Assembly (NCBI GenBank): GCA_032768795.1
Contig: CP136494.1
Location: 868,001 to 932,000, forward strand
Direction: 5' to 3'
Length of the DNA: 64,000 nucleotides
DNA from: Tremella fuciformis
Lineage: Eukaryota > Basidiomycota > Tremellomycetes > Tremellales > Tremellaceae
The first letter of the stretch is position 1; every line of letters starts with the position of its first letter. Below the pieces are notes generated by a model. That model was given only the letters and a program-made list of their open reading frames with translations. It made no database searches and was not told the origin of the DNA. Below, one piece after another: positions 1 through 10,624 of this stretch. Position numbers and translations under genes: made by a program.

Positions 1-356
1 CCGGCTTGCATCTTCCGATCCCCACACGACGAAATCAGCTCCCATGAGCTGGCCGTGGAGCCGTCCGGGATGTGAAATGCCACGAGAGGGTCTTGCATGT
101 TCGTGTCGGGGACTGTCCGGCCGATCAGTCTCTCCGCCTCCAGGCTGGCTTCCATGAGTAGGGACCGCAGATATGCCTCGTCATTGAGATCTGCCTTCTC
201 AGTTCCGTCGTCAAAATATATATTGTCCATCCCAGCTCGTACCCAAGCTGCGCAGTCCGCAGTGGCCTCCTCAAAATCATACGTCTCACCACTTATCTCC
301 CGCTCCTCTTTTGCGCGCACCGCAAATTGCCGAGCCTTATGGGTCAGCGTTACCAT
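1..356 (-). CDS. Partial unknown protein, first of a probable paralogous cluster
   Basis: An open frame begins with ATG at 356 and runs off the left edge without a stop, so only about the first 118 residues are seen. The N-terminal half is charged (MVTLTHKARQFAVRAKEER) and is followed by a segment with the pattern YLRSLLMEASLEAERLIG, then LVAFHIPDG. The same pattern, a helical LLxxAS/ES..AE core followed by (L/V)AF-I-DPG, recurs in the gene ending at 1910 and in a fragment at 1102-1260, which suggests tandem relatives. I do not recognise a known domain. No signal peptide or membrane segment is visible. An upstream exon cannot be excluded. Confidence 0.5.
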   Translation of the reverse strand, partial: MVTLTHKARQFAVRAKEEREISGETYDFEEATADCAAWVRAGMDNIYFDDGTEKADLNDEAYLRSLLMEASLEAERLIGRTVPDTNMQDPLVAFHIPDGSTASSWELISSCGDRKMQA

Positions 357-587
357 CGTTCGCACCGATGATAAAATTGGGGGAAGGGTATGTAAGCACA
401 GAGAGAGCAAAAGAGACAGATCTAGTATGCGTCCGCCTTGCCTGAGAAGGGACTGACCTATGTACTCGTGAAAGGTGCATAACTTCTATGCATCTCCTTC
501 CTGCCTGTGCCGCCAGTCATGCTTTGTAAATGCACTACCTTTGCTAACCATCCTTTTGCAATGTTCTCAGCATTTGAGCATCGTGTG

Positions 588-815
588 TCAGATTGTGAGG
601 GAGGCTTCATCCAATGATGGTTGGCAATCCGAAGGGATCAGGTCAAATGATGCGCCGTCCATTCGCAAGACCCAATGTCGTTCATGCGCGGCCACGATCT
701 CGAACTTCTTCGAAACGCAATGGATCGTCGACTCTAGCCTTAGAGGGATGTTGGGCCTGACTGATGCAACTGGATCTGATCCTCGGGCTTGTGGACGAAG
801 CTCATTCGATCAGCC
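588..815 (-). pseudogene. Minus-strand coding-like segment, possible last exon or gene remnant
   Basis: On the minus strand a frame of about 73 codons is open from near 806 to a TGA at 588-590 and has natural amino-acid composition, including IHCVSKKFEIVAAHERHWVL. It has no start codon of its own and a stop lies just upstream, so it must be a 3' exon or a remnant. It lies between the partial gene at the left edge and the fragment at 1102-1260 and may belong to the latter. A second short coding-like stretch lies around 889-960 in another frame. I could not connect these by convincing splice sites. Confidence 0.25.
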
Positions 816-1101
816 TACGGGGCTCGCCCGAGCCATTAGGCATATCTCTTTCCAACAGAGCTGCCTGAGACTATGACGTACATCTTCACATACTCATACA
901 ATTTCCTCACCGATCTTCTGCGCCCAAGAGAAAACAAAAGATAGGATCGAGACGCAGTAAATATCCGACTTGGCTTTGCTCCGTGCGCACGCCGGGACTG
1001 CCAGTAACAAGGCGTTCGTCTACATGCACATCCTTACTGCTTATTGTCAGTGCTTATCACTTTGTCTGTGCGCTATCGTTACTTACACCCTGGCGAGCGT
1101 G

Positions 1102-1260
1102 TCACAGATACATGACGACGAAGGATCCGGTCGTGACCCTAGATGACCGAGCTTTTAGATCCATGCCGTGGCCACAATTGATCATGACCTCATACAGCAG
1201 CTTTTCGGCGTCTTGGCTCTCCTCCATGAGGAGCGCCCGTACGTCATTCTCGTCTGCCAT
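1102..1260 (-). pseudogene. Short paralogue-like fragment
   Basis: A 52-codon minus-strand frame starts with ATG at 1260 (MADENDVRALLMEESQDAEK) and ends with TGA at 1102-1104. Its helical core, VRALLMEESQDAEKLL, resembles LRSLLMEASLEAERLI in the left-edge gene and SQVLLDASRRAETIVAKL in the 263-residue protein at 1910-2735. By that comparison it is truncated soon after the core. It is either the first exon of a third copy whose other exons lie at 588-1100, or a decayed copy. Function unknown. Confidence 0.3.
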
Positions 1261-1909
1261 ATCGACATGATAGCGAAGAGCAGGAGCTCTGAGAGCTCTC
1301 ATATTCTTGCTGTGCGGCGGCGGAGGATTGCGCTCCAAAGAACCCGATGCTTACGATTGGTGTGATACGGAGACGGCCGGATGCTCAGCAGCTGGACGGT
1401 CTAGGGGTGAACCTCACGATAGAGTACCGTCTTCCACAAAGAAGGTTCGACTTTTCACAGATGGCGACATTTCACCTCCTCCTCGTACAGTTGGTCACAC
1501 ACGCACGGAACATGTTACAATCCTCCCCTATGCCACGCCTCGCGACGAGGATACATGTATGGAACAGTCGTGAGCAGCGTAAAGCTTGGCTCATAGAAAG
1601 CACGGCTGCAAGCTTGGTCGTGGACTTTGTTCCATTCAATCGCAAGTTGCCACCGACCGCTGCATCGCCACAGGGTCCACGGGTATCCTGCCCCGCCAAA
1701 GTGCAGCAAAGATGTACATACAGTGCGAGGACCCGTCCAAGAGTAAAATCAGCCAAAGCTTCCGGATCATCTTTGTGCGTTCGGTCGCGCGGCCGAAGAC
1801 AACTGATACCCATGAGTACGGAAATGCGACCATCCGTCAAACAAGAGGCCGCGATAACGGGTCAACGAAAGCATTGGCGAGTGCCAAGATCGGCAGTACA
1901 TCATCTCTC
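1261..1909. other. Unresolved stretch between paralogue-like fragments
   Basis: Several moderately long frames overlap here on both strands: a plus-strand frame at 1347-1934 and minus-strand frames at 1472-1840 and 1515-1709. None has a recognisable domain, and they contradict one another. The minus-strand frame around 1515-1650 (for example EWNKVHDQACSRAFYEPSF) looks the most protein-like and could be an exon of a decayed family member. I support no gene call here. Confidence 0.3.
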
Positions 1910-2735
1910 TCAGGCTGACAGACTTGCTGCATGAGGGTCATCTGGAAAAGGACGCCTGGCGGAGAGTATGGAGGCATACGTTGCGTCGACCCACTCGTGC
2001 CAGGTTTGTCCAGGGGCGTGAGCAATCTCATCCTCCATCAGGGTGTCTACCGCGAGGATGCTCACATGGTCATGCGTGACCCACACCAAGATATGCTGAG
2101 TGTCATTCACCTTGACCTCGGTCAGGATCTTGGCCGGAAACCTGTGCCGAACGCGCAACGAGCGCTGCATCTTGCTGGCGGCGATTCCGAGGCTGATCGC
2201 ATCCTCCAGGGTACGGTTGCGCGACTGTTCCCTGGCATTTGTAGGCCCCCAATTGGCTCATGTACCCATCTGCAGGCAGGAACTGTACGCTTTGCGAAGA
2301 CTCGTTGTCCAGGGAGCTATATTTGACTGCAGCGTGCAGGATGCGCACCACCGGTGGCCGATTGTCCCCGGCAGTCGGTACATGAATTACACCGAATTCA
2401 TACACCCCTTCGGGGACATCCTGGTCGGATGTCGCATCCGTGCGAGAAAACGCAAGTGATTCACCTAGAGCGCTCGGCGGAAGTAACAGAAGGTGGAGCA
2501 CGGAGGGGCCGTAGACACAGCCCCCGTGATCATCACGCCAAGTGTTGACCTGCGATGGAGACACACTTTCGGTTCTTGCCCCAGGGTCTATAGAGAAGGC
2601 CAGGTCGAACTCGCGCCTGGGAAGAGTTGAACGCGGATCATCCAGGGTTGCGGCAAGTTTGGCGACGATCGTCTCGGCGCGCCGGCTGGCATCCAGCAGG
2701 ACCTGACTGATGTTCTCTCTGGTGACGCGACTCAT
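1910..2735 (-). CDS. Unknown 263-residue protein, two exons
   Basis: The start is ATG at 2735 (MSRVTRENISQVLLDASRR). A 34-nt GT-AG intron (2232-2265) joins 2266-2735 to 1910-2231 and gives 264 codons including the stop. Without the intron the frame runs into unrelated sequence. The protein is soluble-looking, with an N-terminal helix, a central segment containing LAFSIDPGARTESVS, and a beta-rich C-terminal part containing HILVWVTHDHVSILAVDT. I do not recognise the family. Shared patterns with the left-edge gene and the 1102-1260 fragment suggest local duplication and divergence. Function is unknown; confidence that it is a real gene is good because the short intron restores a continuous, natural protein. 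Confidence 0.6.
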
Positions 2736-3237
2736 CAACGATGCGGTTATTGGTGATTGATGGTATGAAGTAGTACACGGGCAAGGCTCCAATGGCTTTT
2801 TTTCCATAGTATCGTCTTGCAGCGCGAGAAAGACGGTCCTTTGATTAGACTCGAAGCCGAGTTCTCGCTCCTTTCCCTGCCAGCCTAGTAGATGTACACT
2901 CAGAGCCACAAGTGTTTGAGGGGGCCCTACCAGACTAACTAGCCCAATGAAGTAGGGACAGGGTGTCAGGTCAGAAGTCGCATGTGTTCGTAAACCTCTT
3001 CGGATCCGTGCGCGACCTTACCACTGTGACCAGACAGTCGGTTTACCGTCCACTCAGTCGGACGAGGGTGGACTCTCCCGGTCGCTGTAGCCTAGGAATA
3101 GCGCATTGTACGTCTATATGGCTTTACAGGCATGCAACTTTGTCATACAAATCGATCTAGATGCTTGCTACCTTGCTACAACAAATCGAGCATTTGACAA
3201 GCGACGATAGCGTGACTCGAGGGTGTCCACTACAGGC
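2736..3237. other. Intergenic region
   Basis: This gap of about 500 bp separates the 5' end of the unknown gene at 2735 from the 3' end of the Ser/Pro-rich gene at 3238. It should hold the promoter of the former and the terminator of the latter. No RNA gene, repeat or clear promoter motif was seen. Confidence 0.4.
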
Positions 3238-5076
3238 TCACTGCGCCGACGCGCGATGCAGCAGCTTGCTGAAGCCCTTCTTTGCCTTCATCAAGCTCGC
3301 ACTCCTCCCCAGGAATCTTCCAGACTTCTTCCCGCCGTCCTCTGCCCTAAGTTTCTCGAGGGGATCAGTAGGTGCCGAATCGCTCGACAGGCTGGAGCCT
3401 TTCGCCCTCAAGCGAACCATGCCTTGATCCATCTCCTCGATGAAGGACGTCTTGCCGATGGTCGGGGCAGGTGTCCGAATCTCGCTCTCGGGCTCGGATA
3501 ACGACCCGCCAGATAGACTCGCTCCGTCCCCACTGCTTCGTCCCGAATCGGAAGTGTCAGACCAGTGGCTGATACCGTGATAGTGCAAAGAGCTGAGACG
3601 AGGGGGAAACGATGGGCTCCGTTCTGGCTGCTCGAGTATGGGAGTAGGACCGTGCACCACGACGTGAGACGAGCGGCGAGCAGGGATGGTGATTTGACTG
3701 GGCAGAGGGGGAGAGATCTTGCGTGAAGAGAGGTCCATGGCTGACTTTGCGCCTCGAGCATTGGCGTAGAACCCCCGCAGAGTCTTCTTCCGGTCAAGAG
3801 GGGGAGATGCGAATGAGTCGTCAAGTGCCTTGGGGTAGGATTGAGGGGAAAGAGCCGGTGAGGAGATCAGGCCTTTGACAAACCCGGTGGGGGTGGAGCG
3901 AGGCGGAGAGGAAAGTAAGCCGTCAGGACGAGGTGTTGTGGGGGTTCGAGGGAGAGGAGGCGCCACCTCCAGGGTGTGCATCGGCCTGACGCTGATCGTC
4001 GAGAGATTGGTGTGCATCGTCAAGCCGCCGGCCCTCTTGGAAAGCTCCAACATGTCGGGAAATGTGGGGATCGGGAGAATGACAGCCGTACTGTGGGATG
4101 ACGTCGAGCCAGAACGTCGCGGAATCTCGAGCATGTCGTCGAGAGGAAGGGATGGCACAGCTTTGCGCTTGATCTTCTTCTCTTTTGCCGAAGAAGACTG
4201 GCGAGACATGGTGGTGGCGGAACGACTCAACGAGGCGGCGAGTGCAATGGGTTCTCCCATTTCAGGTGCAACAAGGTGTGATTTGGGCCTGTCTGAAGTA
4301 CCGAGCGTGAAGCTGACCTGGCGTCGTGGTGAAGGCCTGATTTGTGCGTCAAGCAGGGGGGAAGAAGAGGACGAGGCCGACTCGCAGTCCCAATTTATCC
4401 CCATGACACCGAGACCGACCTCTTTGGGCGATGGCAAGCGCTGCAGGCGGGCGAAGACCGAGTCGGTGGAGACGGAGGGTGGAGTGAGTGGCTGGGGCTC
4501 GTCGTCGGACGACGGTGGGGAGGCAGGCTGTTGGTGCGTAGCAACGGTGGCGGCGCGTTTCAATCGGCGCTGACGTTGCTGCGATTGACCAAAGATACGG
4601 ACTGGTCGTCAGTAGGGTTCTCTTGTCTACCGGGAACTGATGACGACCGTCGTCAGGTGGGGGTGGAGGGGTGGTGACATACCTATCTCCGGGTCGAACA
4701 GGTCGTGCTCCCTCAGTGGTCTTGCCCAGTTGACTGCTTCTGCCCTCGAGATATGCACCGACTGTCTCTGTCGCTCTGAAGTGGGTGTGGCGATGGGTGC
4801 AGCTTCTAAGACCTGGACAGTATCTTGGGGAGCCTCCTCGATCGCGTCCAAGCTTTTGTGGGCGCTCGCGGGGCTGTGAGGAGCCGAGTCGAGGTCGAAA
4901 GCGGTGCTGAAGGACGAGGACGAGATCATGCTCTGCGGCCTGTGGGGCGGTGTGGGGAAGTAGAAGACCGATGAAGGGGGCGCGGAATGATGTCCAGGCG
5001 GTGACGGGGCTGCAAAGTAGTCGAGCGACTGGAAGCTGGAGCGTGCCAGCACTGGCGAGGTAGGACGGCGAGGCAT
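3238..5076 (-). CDS. Ser/Pro-rich low-complexity protein of unknown function (585 aa)
   Basis: Exon 1 (4683-5076) starts with ATG at 5076 (MPRRPTSPVLARSSFQS). An 81-nt GT-AG intron (4602-4682) joins it to exon 2 (3238-4601). The two exons sum to 586 codons including the stop. The protein is almost entirely disordered: many SP, TP and SSS clusters, RRxS-type phosphorylation-like sites, and a basic C-terminus (SASLMKAKKGFSKLLHR). No catalytic domain, membrane segment or signal peptide is visible. This composition is common among basidiomycete signalling scaffolds or nuclear regulators, but nothing specific supports either. The gene model is good; the function is unknown. Confidence 0.7.
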
Positions 5077-6427
5077 GCTGTCCAGTGATCTGCTGAGGAC
5101 GACCCGAAGTGATCTGGCAGTGATGTAAGATCGGCCTGCAGCTTCGTCCGACGTTGCAGGTGATGTCGCTGCCGTAGACAGTGGGGGGACTAGCCAGAAC
5201 GAGCGAAACGGGACAGGCTATATGGTAGCGTGTGCCCGTTCACCTCGACACTATCAGCGTAGAGGACATGGCAATCAATCCTGCTCAGCGCCGGAGGCGG
5301 CGGGGGCGGTCTGACGGGTAGCATAGCCCGGTGATAGTTCACCCTAATCACCAGGCCGAGGAGCTAGCAGTTCGGTCCCAGCGGGAAGCGTGCACATGGC
5401 TACGTGCTTCCCGCCTGTCCTTCATTGACGCAAGCCACCTGTATCGACTCCTCTGACTTCTTGGGACCAGTGACAGAAGGGCCACTGCCCCGCCTTGCGC
5501 CGCTTGTCTAAGGTCGAGGGGCAAAAGAGGGTGAAGAGGAGCGATGATCGTCGTCGCTGTCCGGGGAGGAAAGGGAACGAGGGACTGACAGGGGCCAATG
5601 AAATGGCCGATTCAGGGCACATGAGTCATGCACTGCGCGCTGCACTGCGAAGTAGTCCTTCTGCCAGACGCATGTGCATGCAGTAGACACAAGCTGTAGC
5701 TCGCTAGCATGCACTGCCTGCGAGGGCCAGAGGTAGCCCAAGAGAACATGTCAAAAGCGGTGTATCGGCCTCGAAAAAGAGCTAGCGCGATGCCGCGCAC
5801 TCCGACGTTCCTGGACTCCGAGCTGCTGCCACACTTGACTTGCTTTCCACAATGCATCGGGTAGTGTTCCTCTCCAAGGAAATACGCTCTCATGACGAAT
5901 GGCAAGCTCGACTGCGTCCTGGGGGCTGGAAGCTGGGATGCAAGAGGGAGACAGAGAGAGAGAGAGACAAGTCGAGGGAAGACAGACGACTGTCTCGCCT
6001 CCCCGTCCAGGGCCATTTTCGGGATCCGGGACAGGCACCATGGCTTCCCTCTCACCGACACCAAAGTCGACTCTATCACACCTGTCCCGCTGATATTGAT
6101 CAGTACGTGACATGCAAGGTGATCAGCGACTACGAGCGCCATCCCGAGCGTGCCTTGTGTCCCGAGCCGAGGGCTGCAATTGATCGGGGAGGAGCAATCG
6201 ACAAGTGCTCCGCACCAGGTGACTAACTGGGCTGGTCGCGACTCTGCGAGAAGAGTGCTTCAGTGCCGGAATGAACTGCTCTCAAAGTCCGACGCGTCGA
6301 CGCACGCGCTATCATGATACAGCATCCAATTGAGCATCACGGATGGCATACTCCTGGTCATATGCGATACACCGAGCTCCGATCGTATCTTGCGTTTCGT
6401 AAGTCGTATCTGGAGTGATCTCGAGAA
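5077..6427. other. Large gene-free interval
   Basis: These 1.35 kb lie between the start of the Ser/Pro-rich gene and the stop of SLX9. Open frames here are short, lack family signal and disagree between strands. A short GA-dinucleotide run lies at about 5952-5968. The interval presumably holds a long promoter and 5' leader for the Ser/Pro-rich gene; a non-coding transcript is possible but has no support in the sequence. Confidence 0.4.
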
Positions 6428-7105
6428 TCACTTCTCCTTCTGTGCGAGCGTGTTACTCGCATGTTCGCGAATCGCTGCCCAGGGACTCTGCTTGAAAGCC
6501 GGCAGTTTGGAGACCATCCGCGCTCGCAGCCCCTCCCGCTCTATCTGCTTTCTCCTCGCCTTCTCATTCAACGTCCTGCTGCGTCCGTCTGCGACTTTTC
6601 CATCGTTGTTGTTGGGAGTCGAAGCGTGTTTCGCGAAGCCAGCATCCCCGTCTCGTGTCTTTTTCCTCGCGTCGCCTTTCACACTGGGATTGTGACCGGA
6701 AACATCCTCCAAGGCAGAAGCTAGTGGGTCGAGCGATCCCCCAGCCAGCAGTTGTCGGGCTTTCTTGTTCTCTCTCTTTCGGTGTGAGCGAGAGTACGGG
6801 TGTAACGGTATTGACTGATCCGGCACGACGAGCGGCAGCTTCCGTTTGCTGGAAGACGCCTCGGGGTGTACTATTGGTGGGAGGGCATCGAGCTACGACA
6901 TGAGACTTCACCGAGAGGTCGCCAGCTACGCACAGTGGCTGTTGGTGCGCTGCCGGGCAAGACGACCTCATCGATCTGAGTGCTGGGGACAGCGAAGGAT
7001 CGCTTGGGCAGGCTGACGGCTGCCGAGTGCAGTTTGGCTTTATGACGCGAGATTCGAGGCTGCTCCGTCAGTCACCAGCTCATGCGATCCCCTCCTACAC
7101 ACCAT
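6428..7105 (-). CDS. SLX9: Slx9-type ribosome biogenesis protein
   Basis: Slx9 is a small nucleolar factor that binds pre-40S ribosomes and helps 20S pre-rRNA processing and export. Exon 3 (6428-6892) ends with the family signature: a basic region, then a helix containing LPAFKQSPWAAIREHASNTL. Exon 2 (6934-7059) carries the conserved N-terminal SRHKAKLHSAAVSLPKRS. Frame demands that exon 1 be just the ATG (7103-7105), followed by introns of 43 nt (7060-7102) and 41 nt (6893-6933). An alternative ATG/GT pair 16 nt farther upstream would give the same protein. The total is 197 residues, the usual family length. SLX9 is divergent from the magnesium transporter gene, with about 400 bp between starts. 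Confidence 0.85.
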
Positions 7106-7504
7106 TTTGCAGGTATACCATCCCAGTCTAAATTCTGGCGATTCAAGGATCAAGGAGGGCTGGGGAGAACCGGCGATCGCCGGTGGAATCCGTTTGACCC
7201 TGAGTTGGACGTTTTCCAAGACGTATGCCAACAGACACCACTGCTTCCATATCTCGATGTGAAACCCTCTGAACGACGCTTCACGTTGTCCTCGAGCTGC
7301 CAACAGACAGCTCCCCGAGCTCTTGGCTCTCACTGCAATGTTGTAAGAACGAAAGATTGGCATAGAAGACCGAAACACCCCAGACGATCGTCTTATCGGC
7401 CTCGCCTCTCGTCTCACGTGTATCGCTAGCACCGACAGAAACCGCTCTCAGCGCCCAGGCTTCCACTCATCCTCTCCTTCAGCACTTCTAGAGGGCATTG
7501 TAAA
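7106..7504. promoter_or_regulatory. Divergent promoter between SLX9 and the ALR/CorA gene
   Basis: About 400 bp separates the two start codons, so both promoters must lie here or overlap. No TATA box or clear transcription-factor site stands out. Confidence 0.4.
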
Positions 7505-10166
7505 ATGTCGCCCACCTCCCCGCGGCAGATCCAGATCGATCCGAACCTCCCCGCCCCTTCCGCACACCCACGCTCCATGTCCGTGGCCTCGCCCAATGCC
7601 CTCTCACCGTCTCGCGCTTTAGGGCCCACTCACCTACACCGAGACCACCGCAGCATGTCTATCGACGAGCAGAGAGTCCGCGAGCGGCAGATGCAGCAGA
7701 TGCAGCAAGACATCGAGTCTGCCATGAGCATGTGTATGTTTACCCGAGGTCAGAGAGCGAACGTGCGCTGATGTACACCAGCTCGAGCGCGGTCAGGATC
7801 GATGAACCTCCAGGACGCATCCTCGCCGGTCAGGCCGTCGGTGCAGCATTATCCGAGCACCTCCCCGATCGAGGAGGGCAACTTTCCTCTGCTGTCGGAT
7901 GCGGAGGAGGCGGATATGGACCGAGCGCGTTCTGGATTTGGACGGGACGGAGACGGCCACTCTGACGACGAGAATCATCGAGACCACCTGCACCCGTTCA
8001 GCGAGGGAGAGGAGGATAGGGGTGATAGGATGCTCGATCACGAGCCGAGATCCCTCACGTCGAGTGGATACGAGTCTCAAACCCGCCTGTTACACCGCGA
8101 GGCGGAGCTGGAAGGATCGCATCATCAACATGGGCGGTTCGACTCCGCTCGGGCTGTGCCGGTCGTTGGCGTAGGCCGGATAGCCTTCAACTTCACTGCT
8201 ATGGAAGAGTACGCCAACAAGGAGCGGGACGAGCTAGCCAGGCAAGACGATGCCTGGGCACCAGGAGTACCTCGGCGGCAAAGCGAGCCAGCACGAGAAC
8301 CTCAGGTTACGGCGGATACTGCTAACACTTTCGAAACCGAGATGGACCCCGCCACCACAATGTCCGCGTATGGAGACGAGCACGATGCGGCCTTCTCACC
8401 GGGTCACAGCGAAGCAGGTACAGCACAACAGTCGTTTCATCGCCGGCGGCAGCGGAAATTGTCACAGAGCAACCCTGTCCTCCGCAGAGGCGCCAAATTG
8501 GCCATGTTCGAGGGTCTTGAGTCGAACGGTAATGGATCCTCGGAGCCGTCGCCGTACAAAGCGCCTCGACCAGCTAAACTGGCTCAGATCAACTCCCATC
8601 CGAGCAATGGGCCAAATGGAGGCTTTGCCCCATACAGTGACCATGCTCCTGGACACGACAAACCATATCGCTTCTCCTTCTACTCGAATTCGCTGCCGGT
8701 GACTATCCACTCTCGGACACTGGCAGAATTGCCGGCGGAGGGACAGACCTTTGAGGATTTATTCCGCGGACGAGGAAGAGCGGGTCGCGACAGCGCGCAA
8801 AACGGGACGGCAGGAGGCAGCGCAAATACCTCTCAGCGTGGCGCAGACACACCGACAGGTCCAGCAGTGGACGGGGCCGCGAAGCAGAGTCTACTGGCTC
8901 GAGCAGCCACAGCCGCCATTGGTCAAGATCGCGGCAAGGTCGGACCGCCCGGAAGTGGACCAGGAGATCCTACCGGCGATGAGGATCCCGAGCAATACAC
9001 ATGGTGGCTGGATGTCGTGTCCCCAACAGATCAGGAAATGCGCATGCTATCTAAAGTGGGCAACTTCACCTTGGTGCACTCGACTGGGCTGACCGTAGGT
9101 ATTTGGCATTCACCCTTTGACCACAGAAGATATCTTGCTAGAGGAGACTCGAGAGAAGATTGAGCTGTTCCGCAATTACTACTTGGTCTGTTTCCGATCC
9201 TTCGACCAAGACCCTTACTCGCAAACGTATCTCGAGCCCCTGAACATGTACATCATCGTCTTCCGCGAGGGCACGCTTTCAGTGAGTGACAGTGGCTTCG
9301 GATCCGGCCGAGCTGAACGCCCAGTTCCACTTCCGCGGCACACCGCACCCACAAAATGTCCGCAGACGTATCAAGCACCTGAAGGACTACATCAGCGTGA
9401 CTTCAGACTGGATATCGTATGCTCTCATCGACGACATCACCGACGCTTTCGGTCCCCTCATTCAGAGCATTGAATACGAGGTCGACTCGATAGATGAGCT
9501 TGTGCTCATCCTGAAAGACGCCGAGCAGAGTGACATGTTGCGGAGAATCGGGACATGCCGGAAGAAGGTCATGGGCCTGCTTCGTCTCATGGGCAACAAG
9601 GCAGATGTCGTCAAAGGTCTAGCGAAACGTTGCAACGAACAATGGTTGGTGGCCCCCAAATCAGATATCGGTCTCTACCTGTCCGATATCCAGGATCACT
9701 TGATCACCATGACACAAAACTTGAACCACTACGAGAAGATTCTGTCTAGGTCGCACTCGAACTACCTCGCCCAGATTTCGATCGAGATGACCGACGCAAA
9801 CAACCAGATCAACGATGTCTTGAGCAAATTGACGGCACTGGGTACGGTTCTCATGTAAGTCGCGCTCCAGAGTCAGGTTTCTTCGAGCCGTTTGTTCCTA
9901 ACGGACAGCCCGATGAACCTGGTGACAGGTCTATGGGGTATGAATGTGCATGTTCCCGGCGAGGACATCACCGAGGGCGTGAGTCTTGGCAGCACGACGC
10001 GGGGCTGAGGCTGACTGGCGCTCAGTACGCTTGGTTCGGCGGCATCCTGGGATGTCTGGCACTCTTCGCCGTGCTGGGTGCATTTGCAACTGTGAGCCGC
10101 CCGCTGCGAGCTGAGGTGTAGACGGTGGTGAGCTGACCTATGCAGTACAAGTGCTTTGTGCGGTGA
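7505..10166 (+). CDS. CorA-family magnesium transporter, ALR1/MNR2 type (795 aa)
   Basis: Seven exons (7505-7733, 7782-9098, 9127-9281, 9325-9854, 9909-9978, 10026-10091, 10146-10166) sum to 796 codons with stop. The first half is a disordered, Ser/Pro- and acidic-rich cytosolic extension. The CorA fold begins near WWLDVVSP and LTVEDILLEETREKIELF, continues through long coiled-coil helices (KHLKDYISVTSDWISYALID), and ends in two membrane helices. The first membrane helix carries the signature GLWGMNV, whose GMN forms the pore entrance; the second is WFGGILGCLALFAVLGAFAT, followed by a very short tail. The family moves Mg2+ across the plasma membrane (ALR1) or the vacuole (MNR2); sequence alone does not say which. 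Intron 2 is only 28 nt. The start at 7505 is preceded by an A-rich context. Confidence 0.9.
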
Positions 10167-10624
10167 TGTCATCAGGCATCTGGCAGCGTAGAGGCTTTTC
10201 GGAATTGTGGGATGTTCGTAATACTTCGGAGTTTGCCACTCAGGCACACCGAGACTCCGCGATCGCGGCGTTGTCTCCGAGGTGGCTGAGGTTCCCAATT
10301 CCTTGCTCTCAATTCCAAATTCACCCAAACCCTCTCGGCCGCATGTTCGTTATCGTATGCAGACTAATCCCAAACCTCGCCCCCACACTGCCCACATGCC
10401 GGCGCCAGCCGAAGCTCCATCAAGGAGGTATTTGGAACAATGCATCGGTGCACGAGGCCCAAGTGGGAATGCACGCGCAGGGAGTTGGAATGTCTACGCA
10501 TCAAGTTGGAATCCTGCTCGGATCTCTACCCGCTCAGAACCTTTGGGGCTGGGTATATAGTCCCTAGTCAAGAAACGTCGCCTCGTACTCTTTCTCATTG
10601 TCCATACCTATCTAGCGACACGCG
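10167..10624. promoter_or_regulatory. Intergenic region with TATA box before the DUF1275 gene
   Basis: A TATATA element at 10554-10559 lies about 66 bp upstream of the ATG at 10625, in a position typical of a fungal TATA promoter. The rest of the 460-bp gap holds short frames only. Confidence 0.5.

Noticed and set aside
1347..1934. Plus-strand frame of 195 codons
   Set aside because: Overlaps the end of a supported minus-strand gene, and its second half is Arg/Ser-rich shadow-like sequence.
5612..6142. Minus-strand frame of 176 codons in the large intergenic region
   Set aside because: No domain, unnatural residue clusters and competing frames on both strands; insufficient to call a gene.
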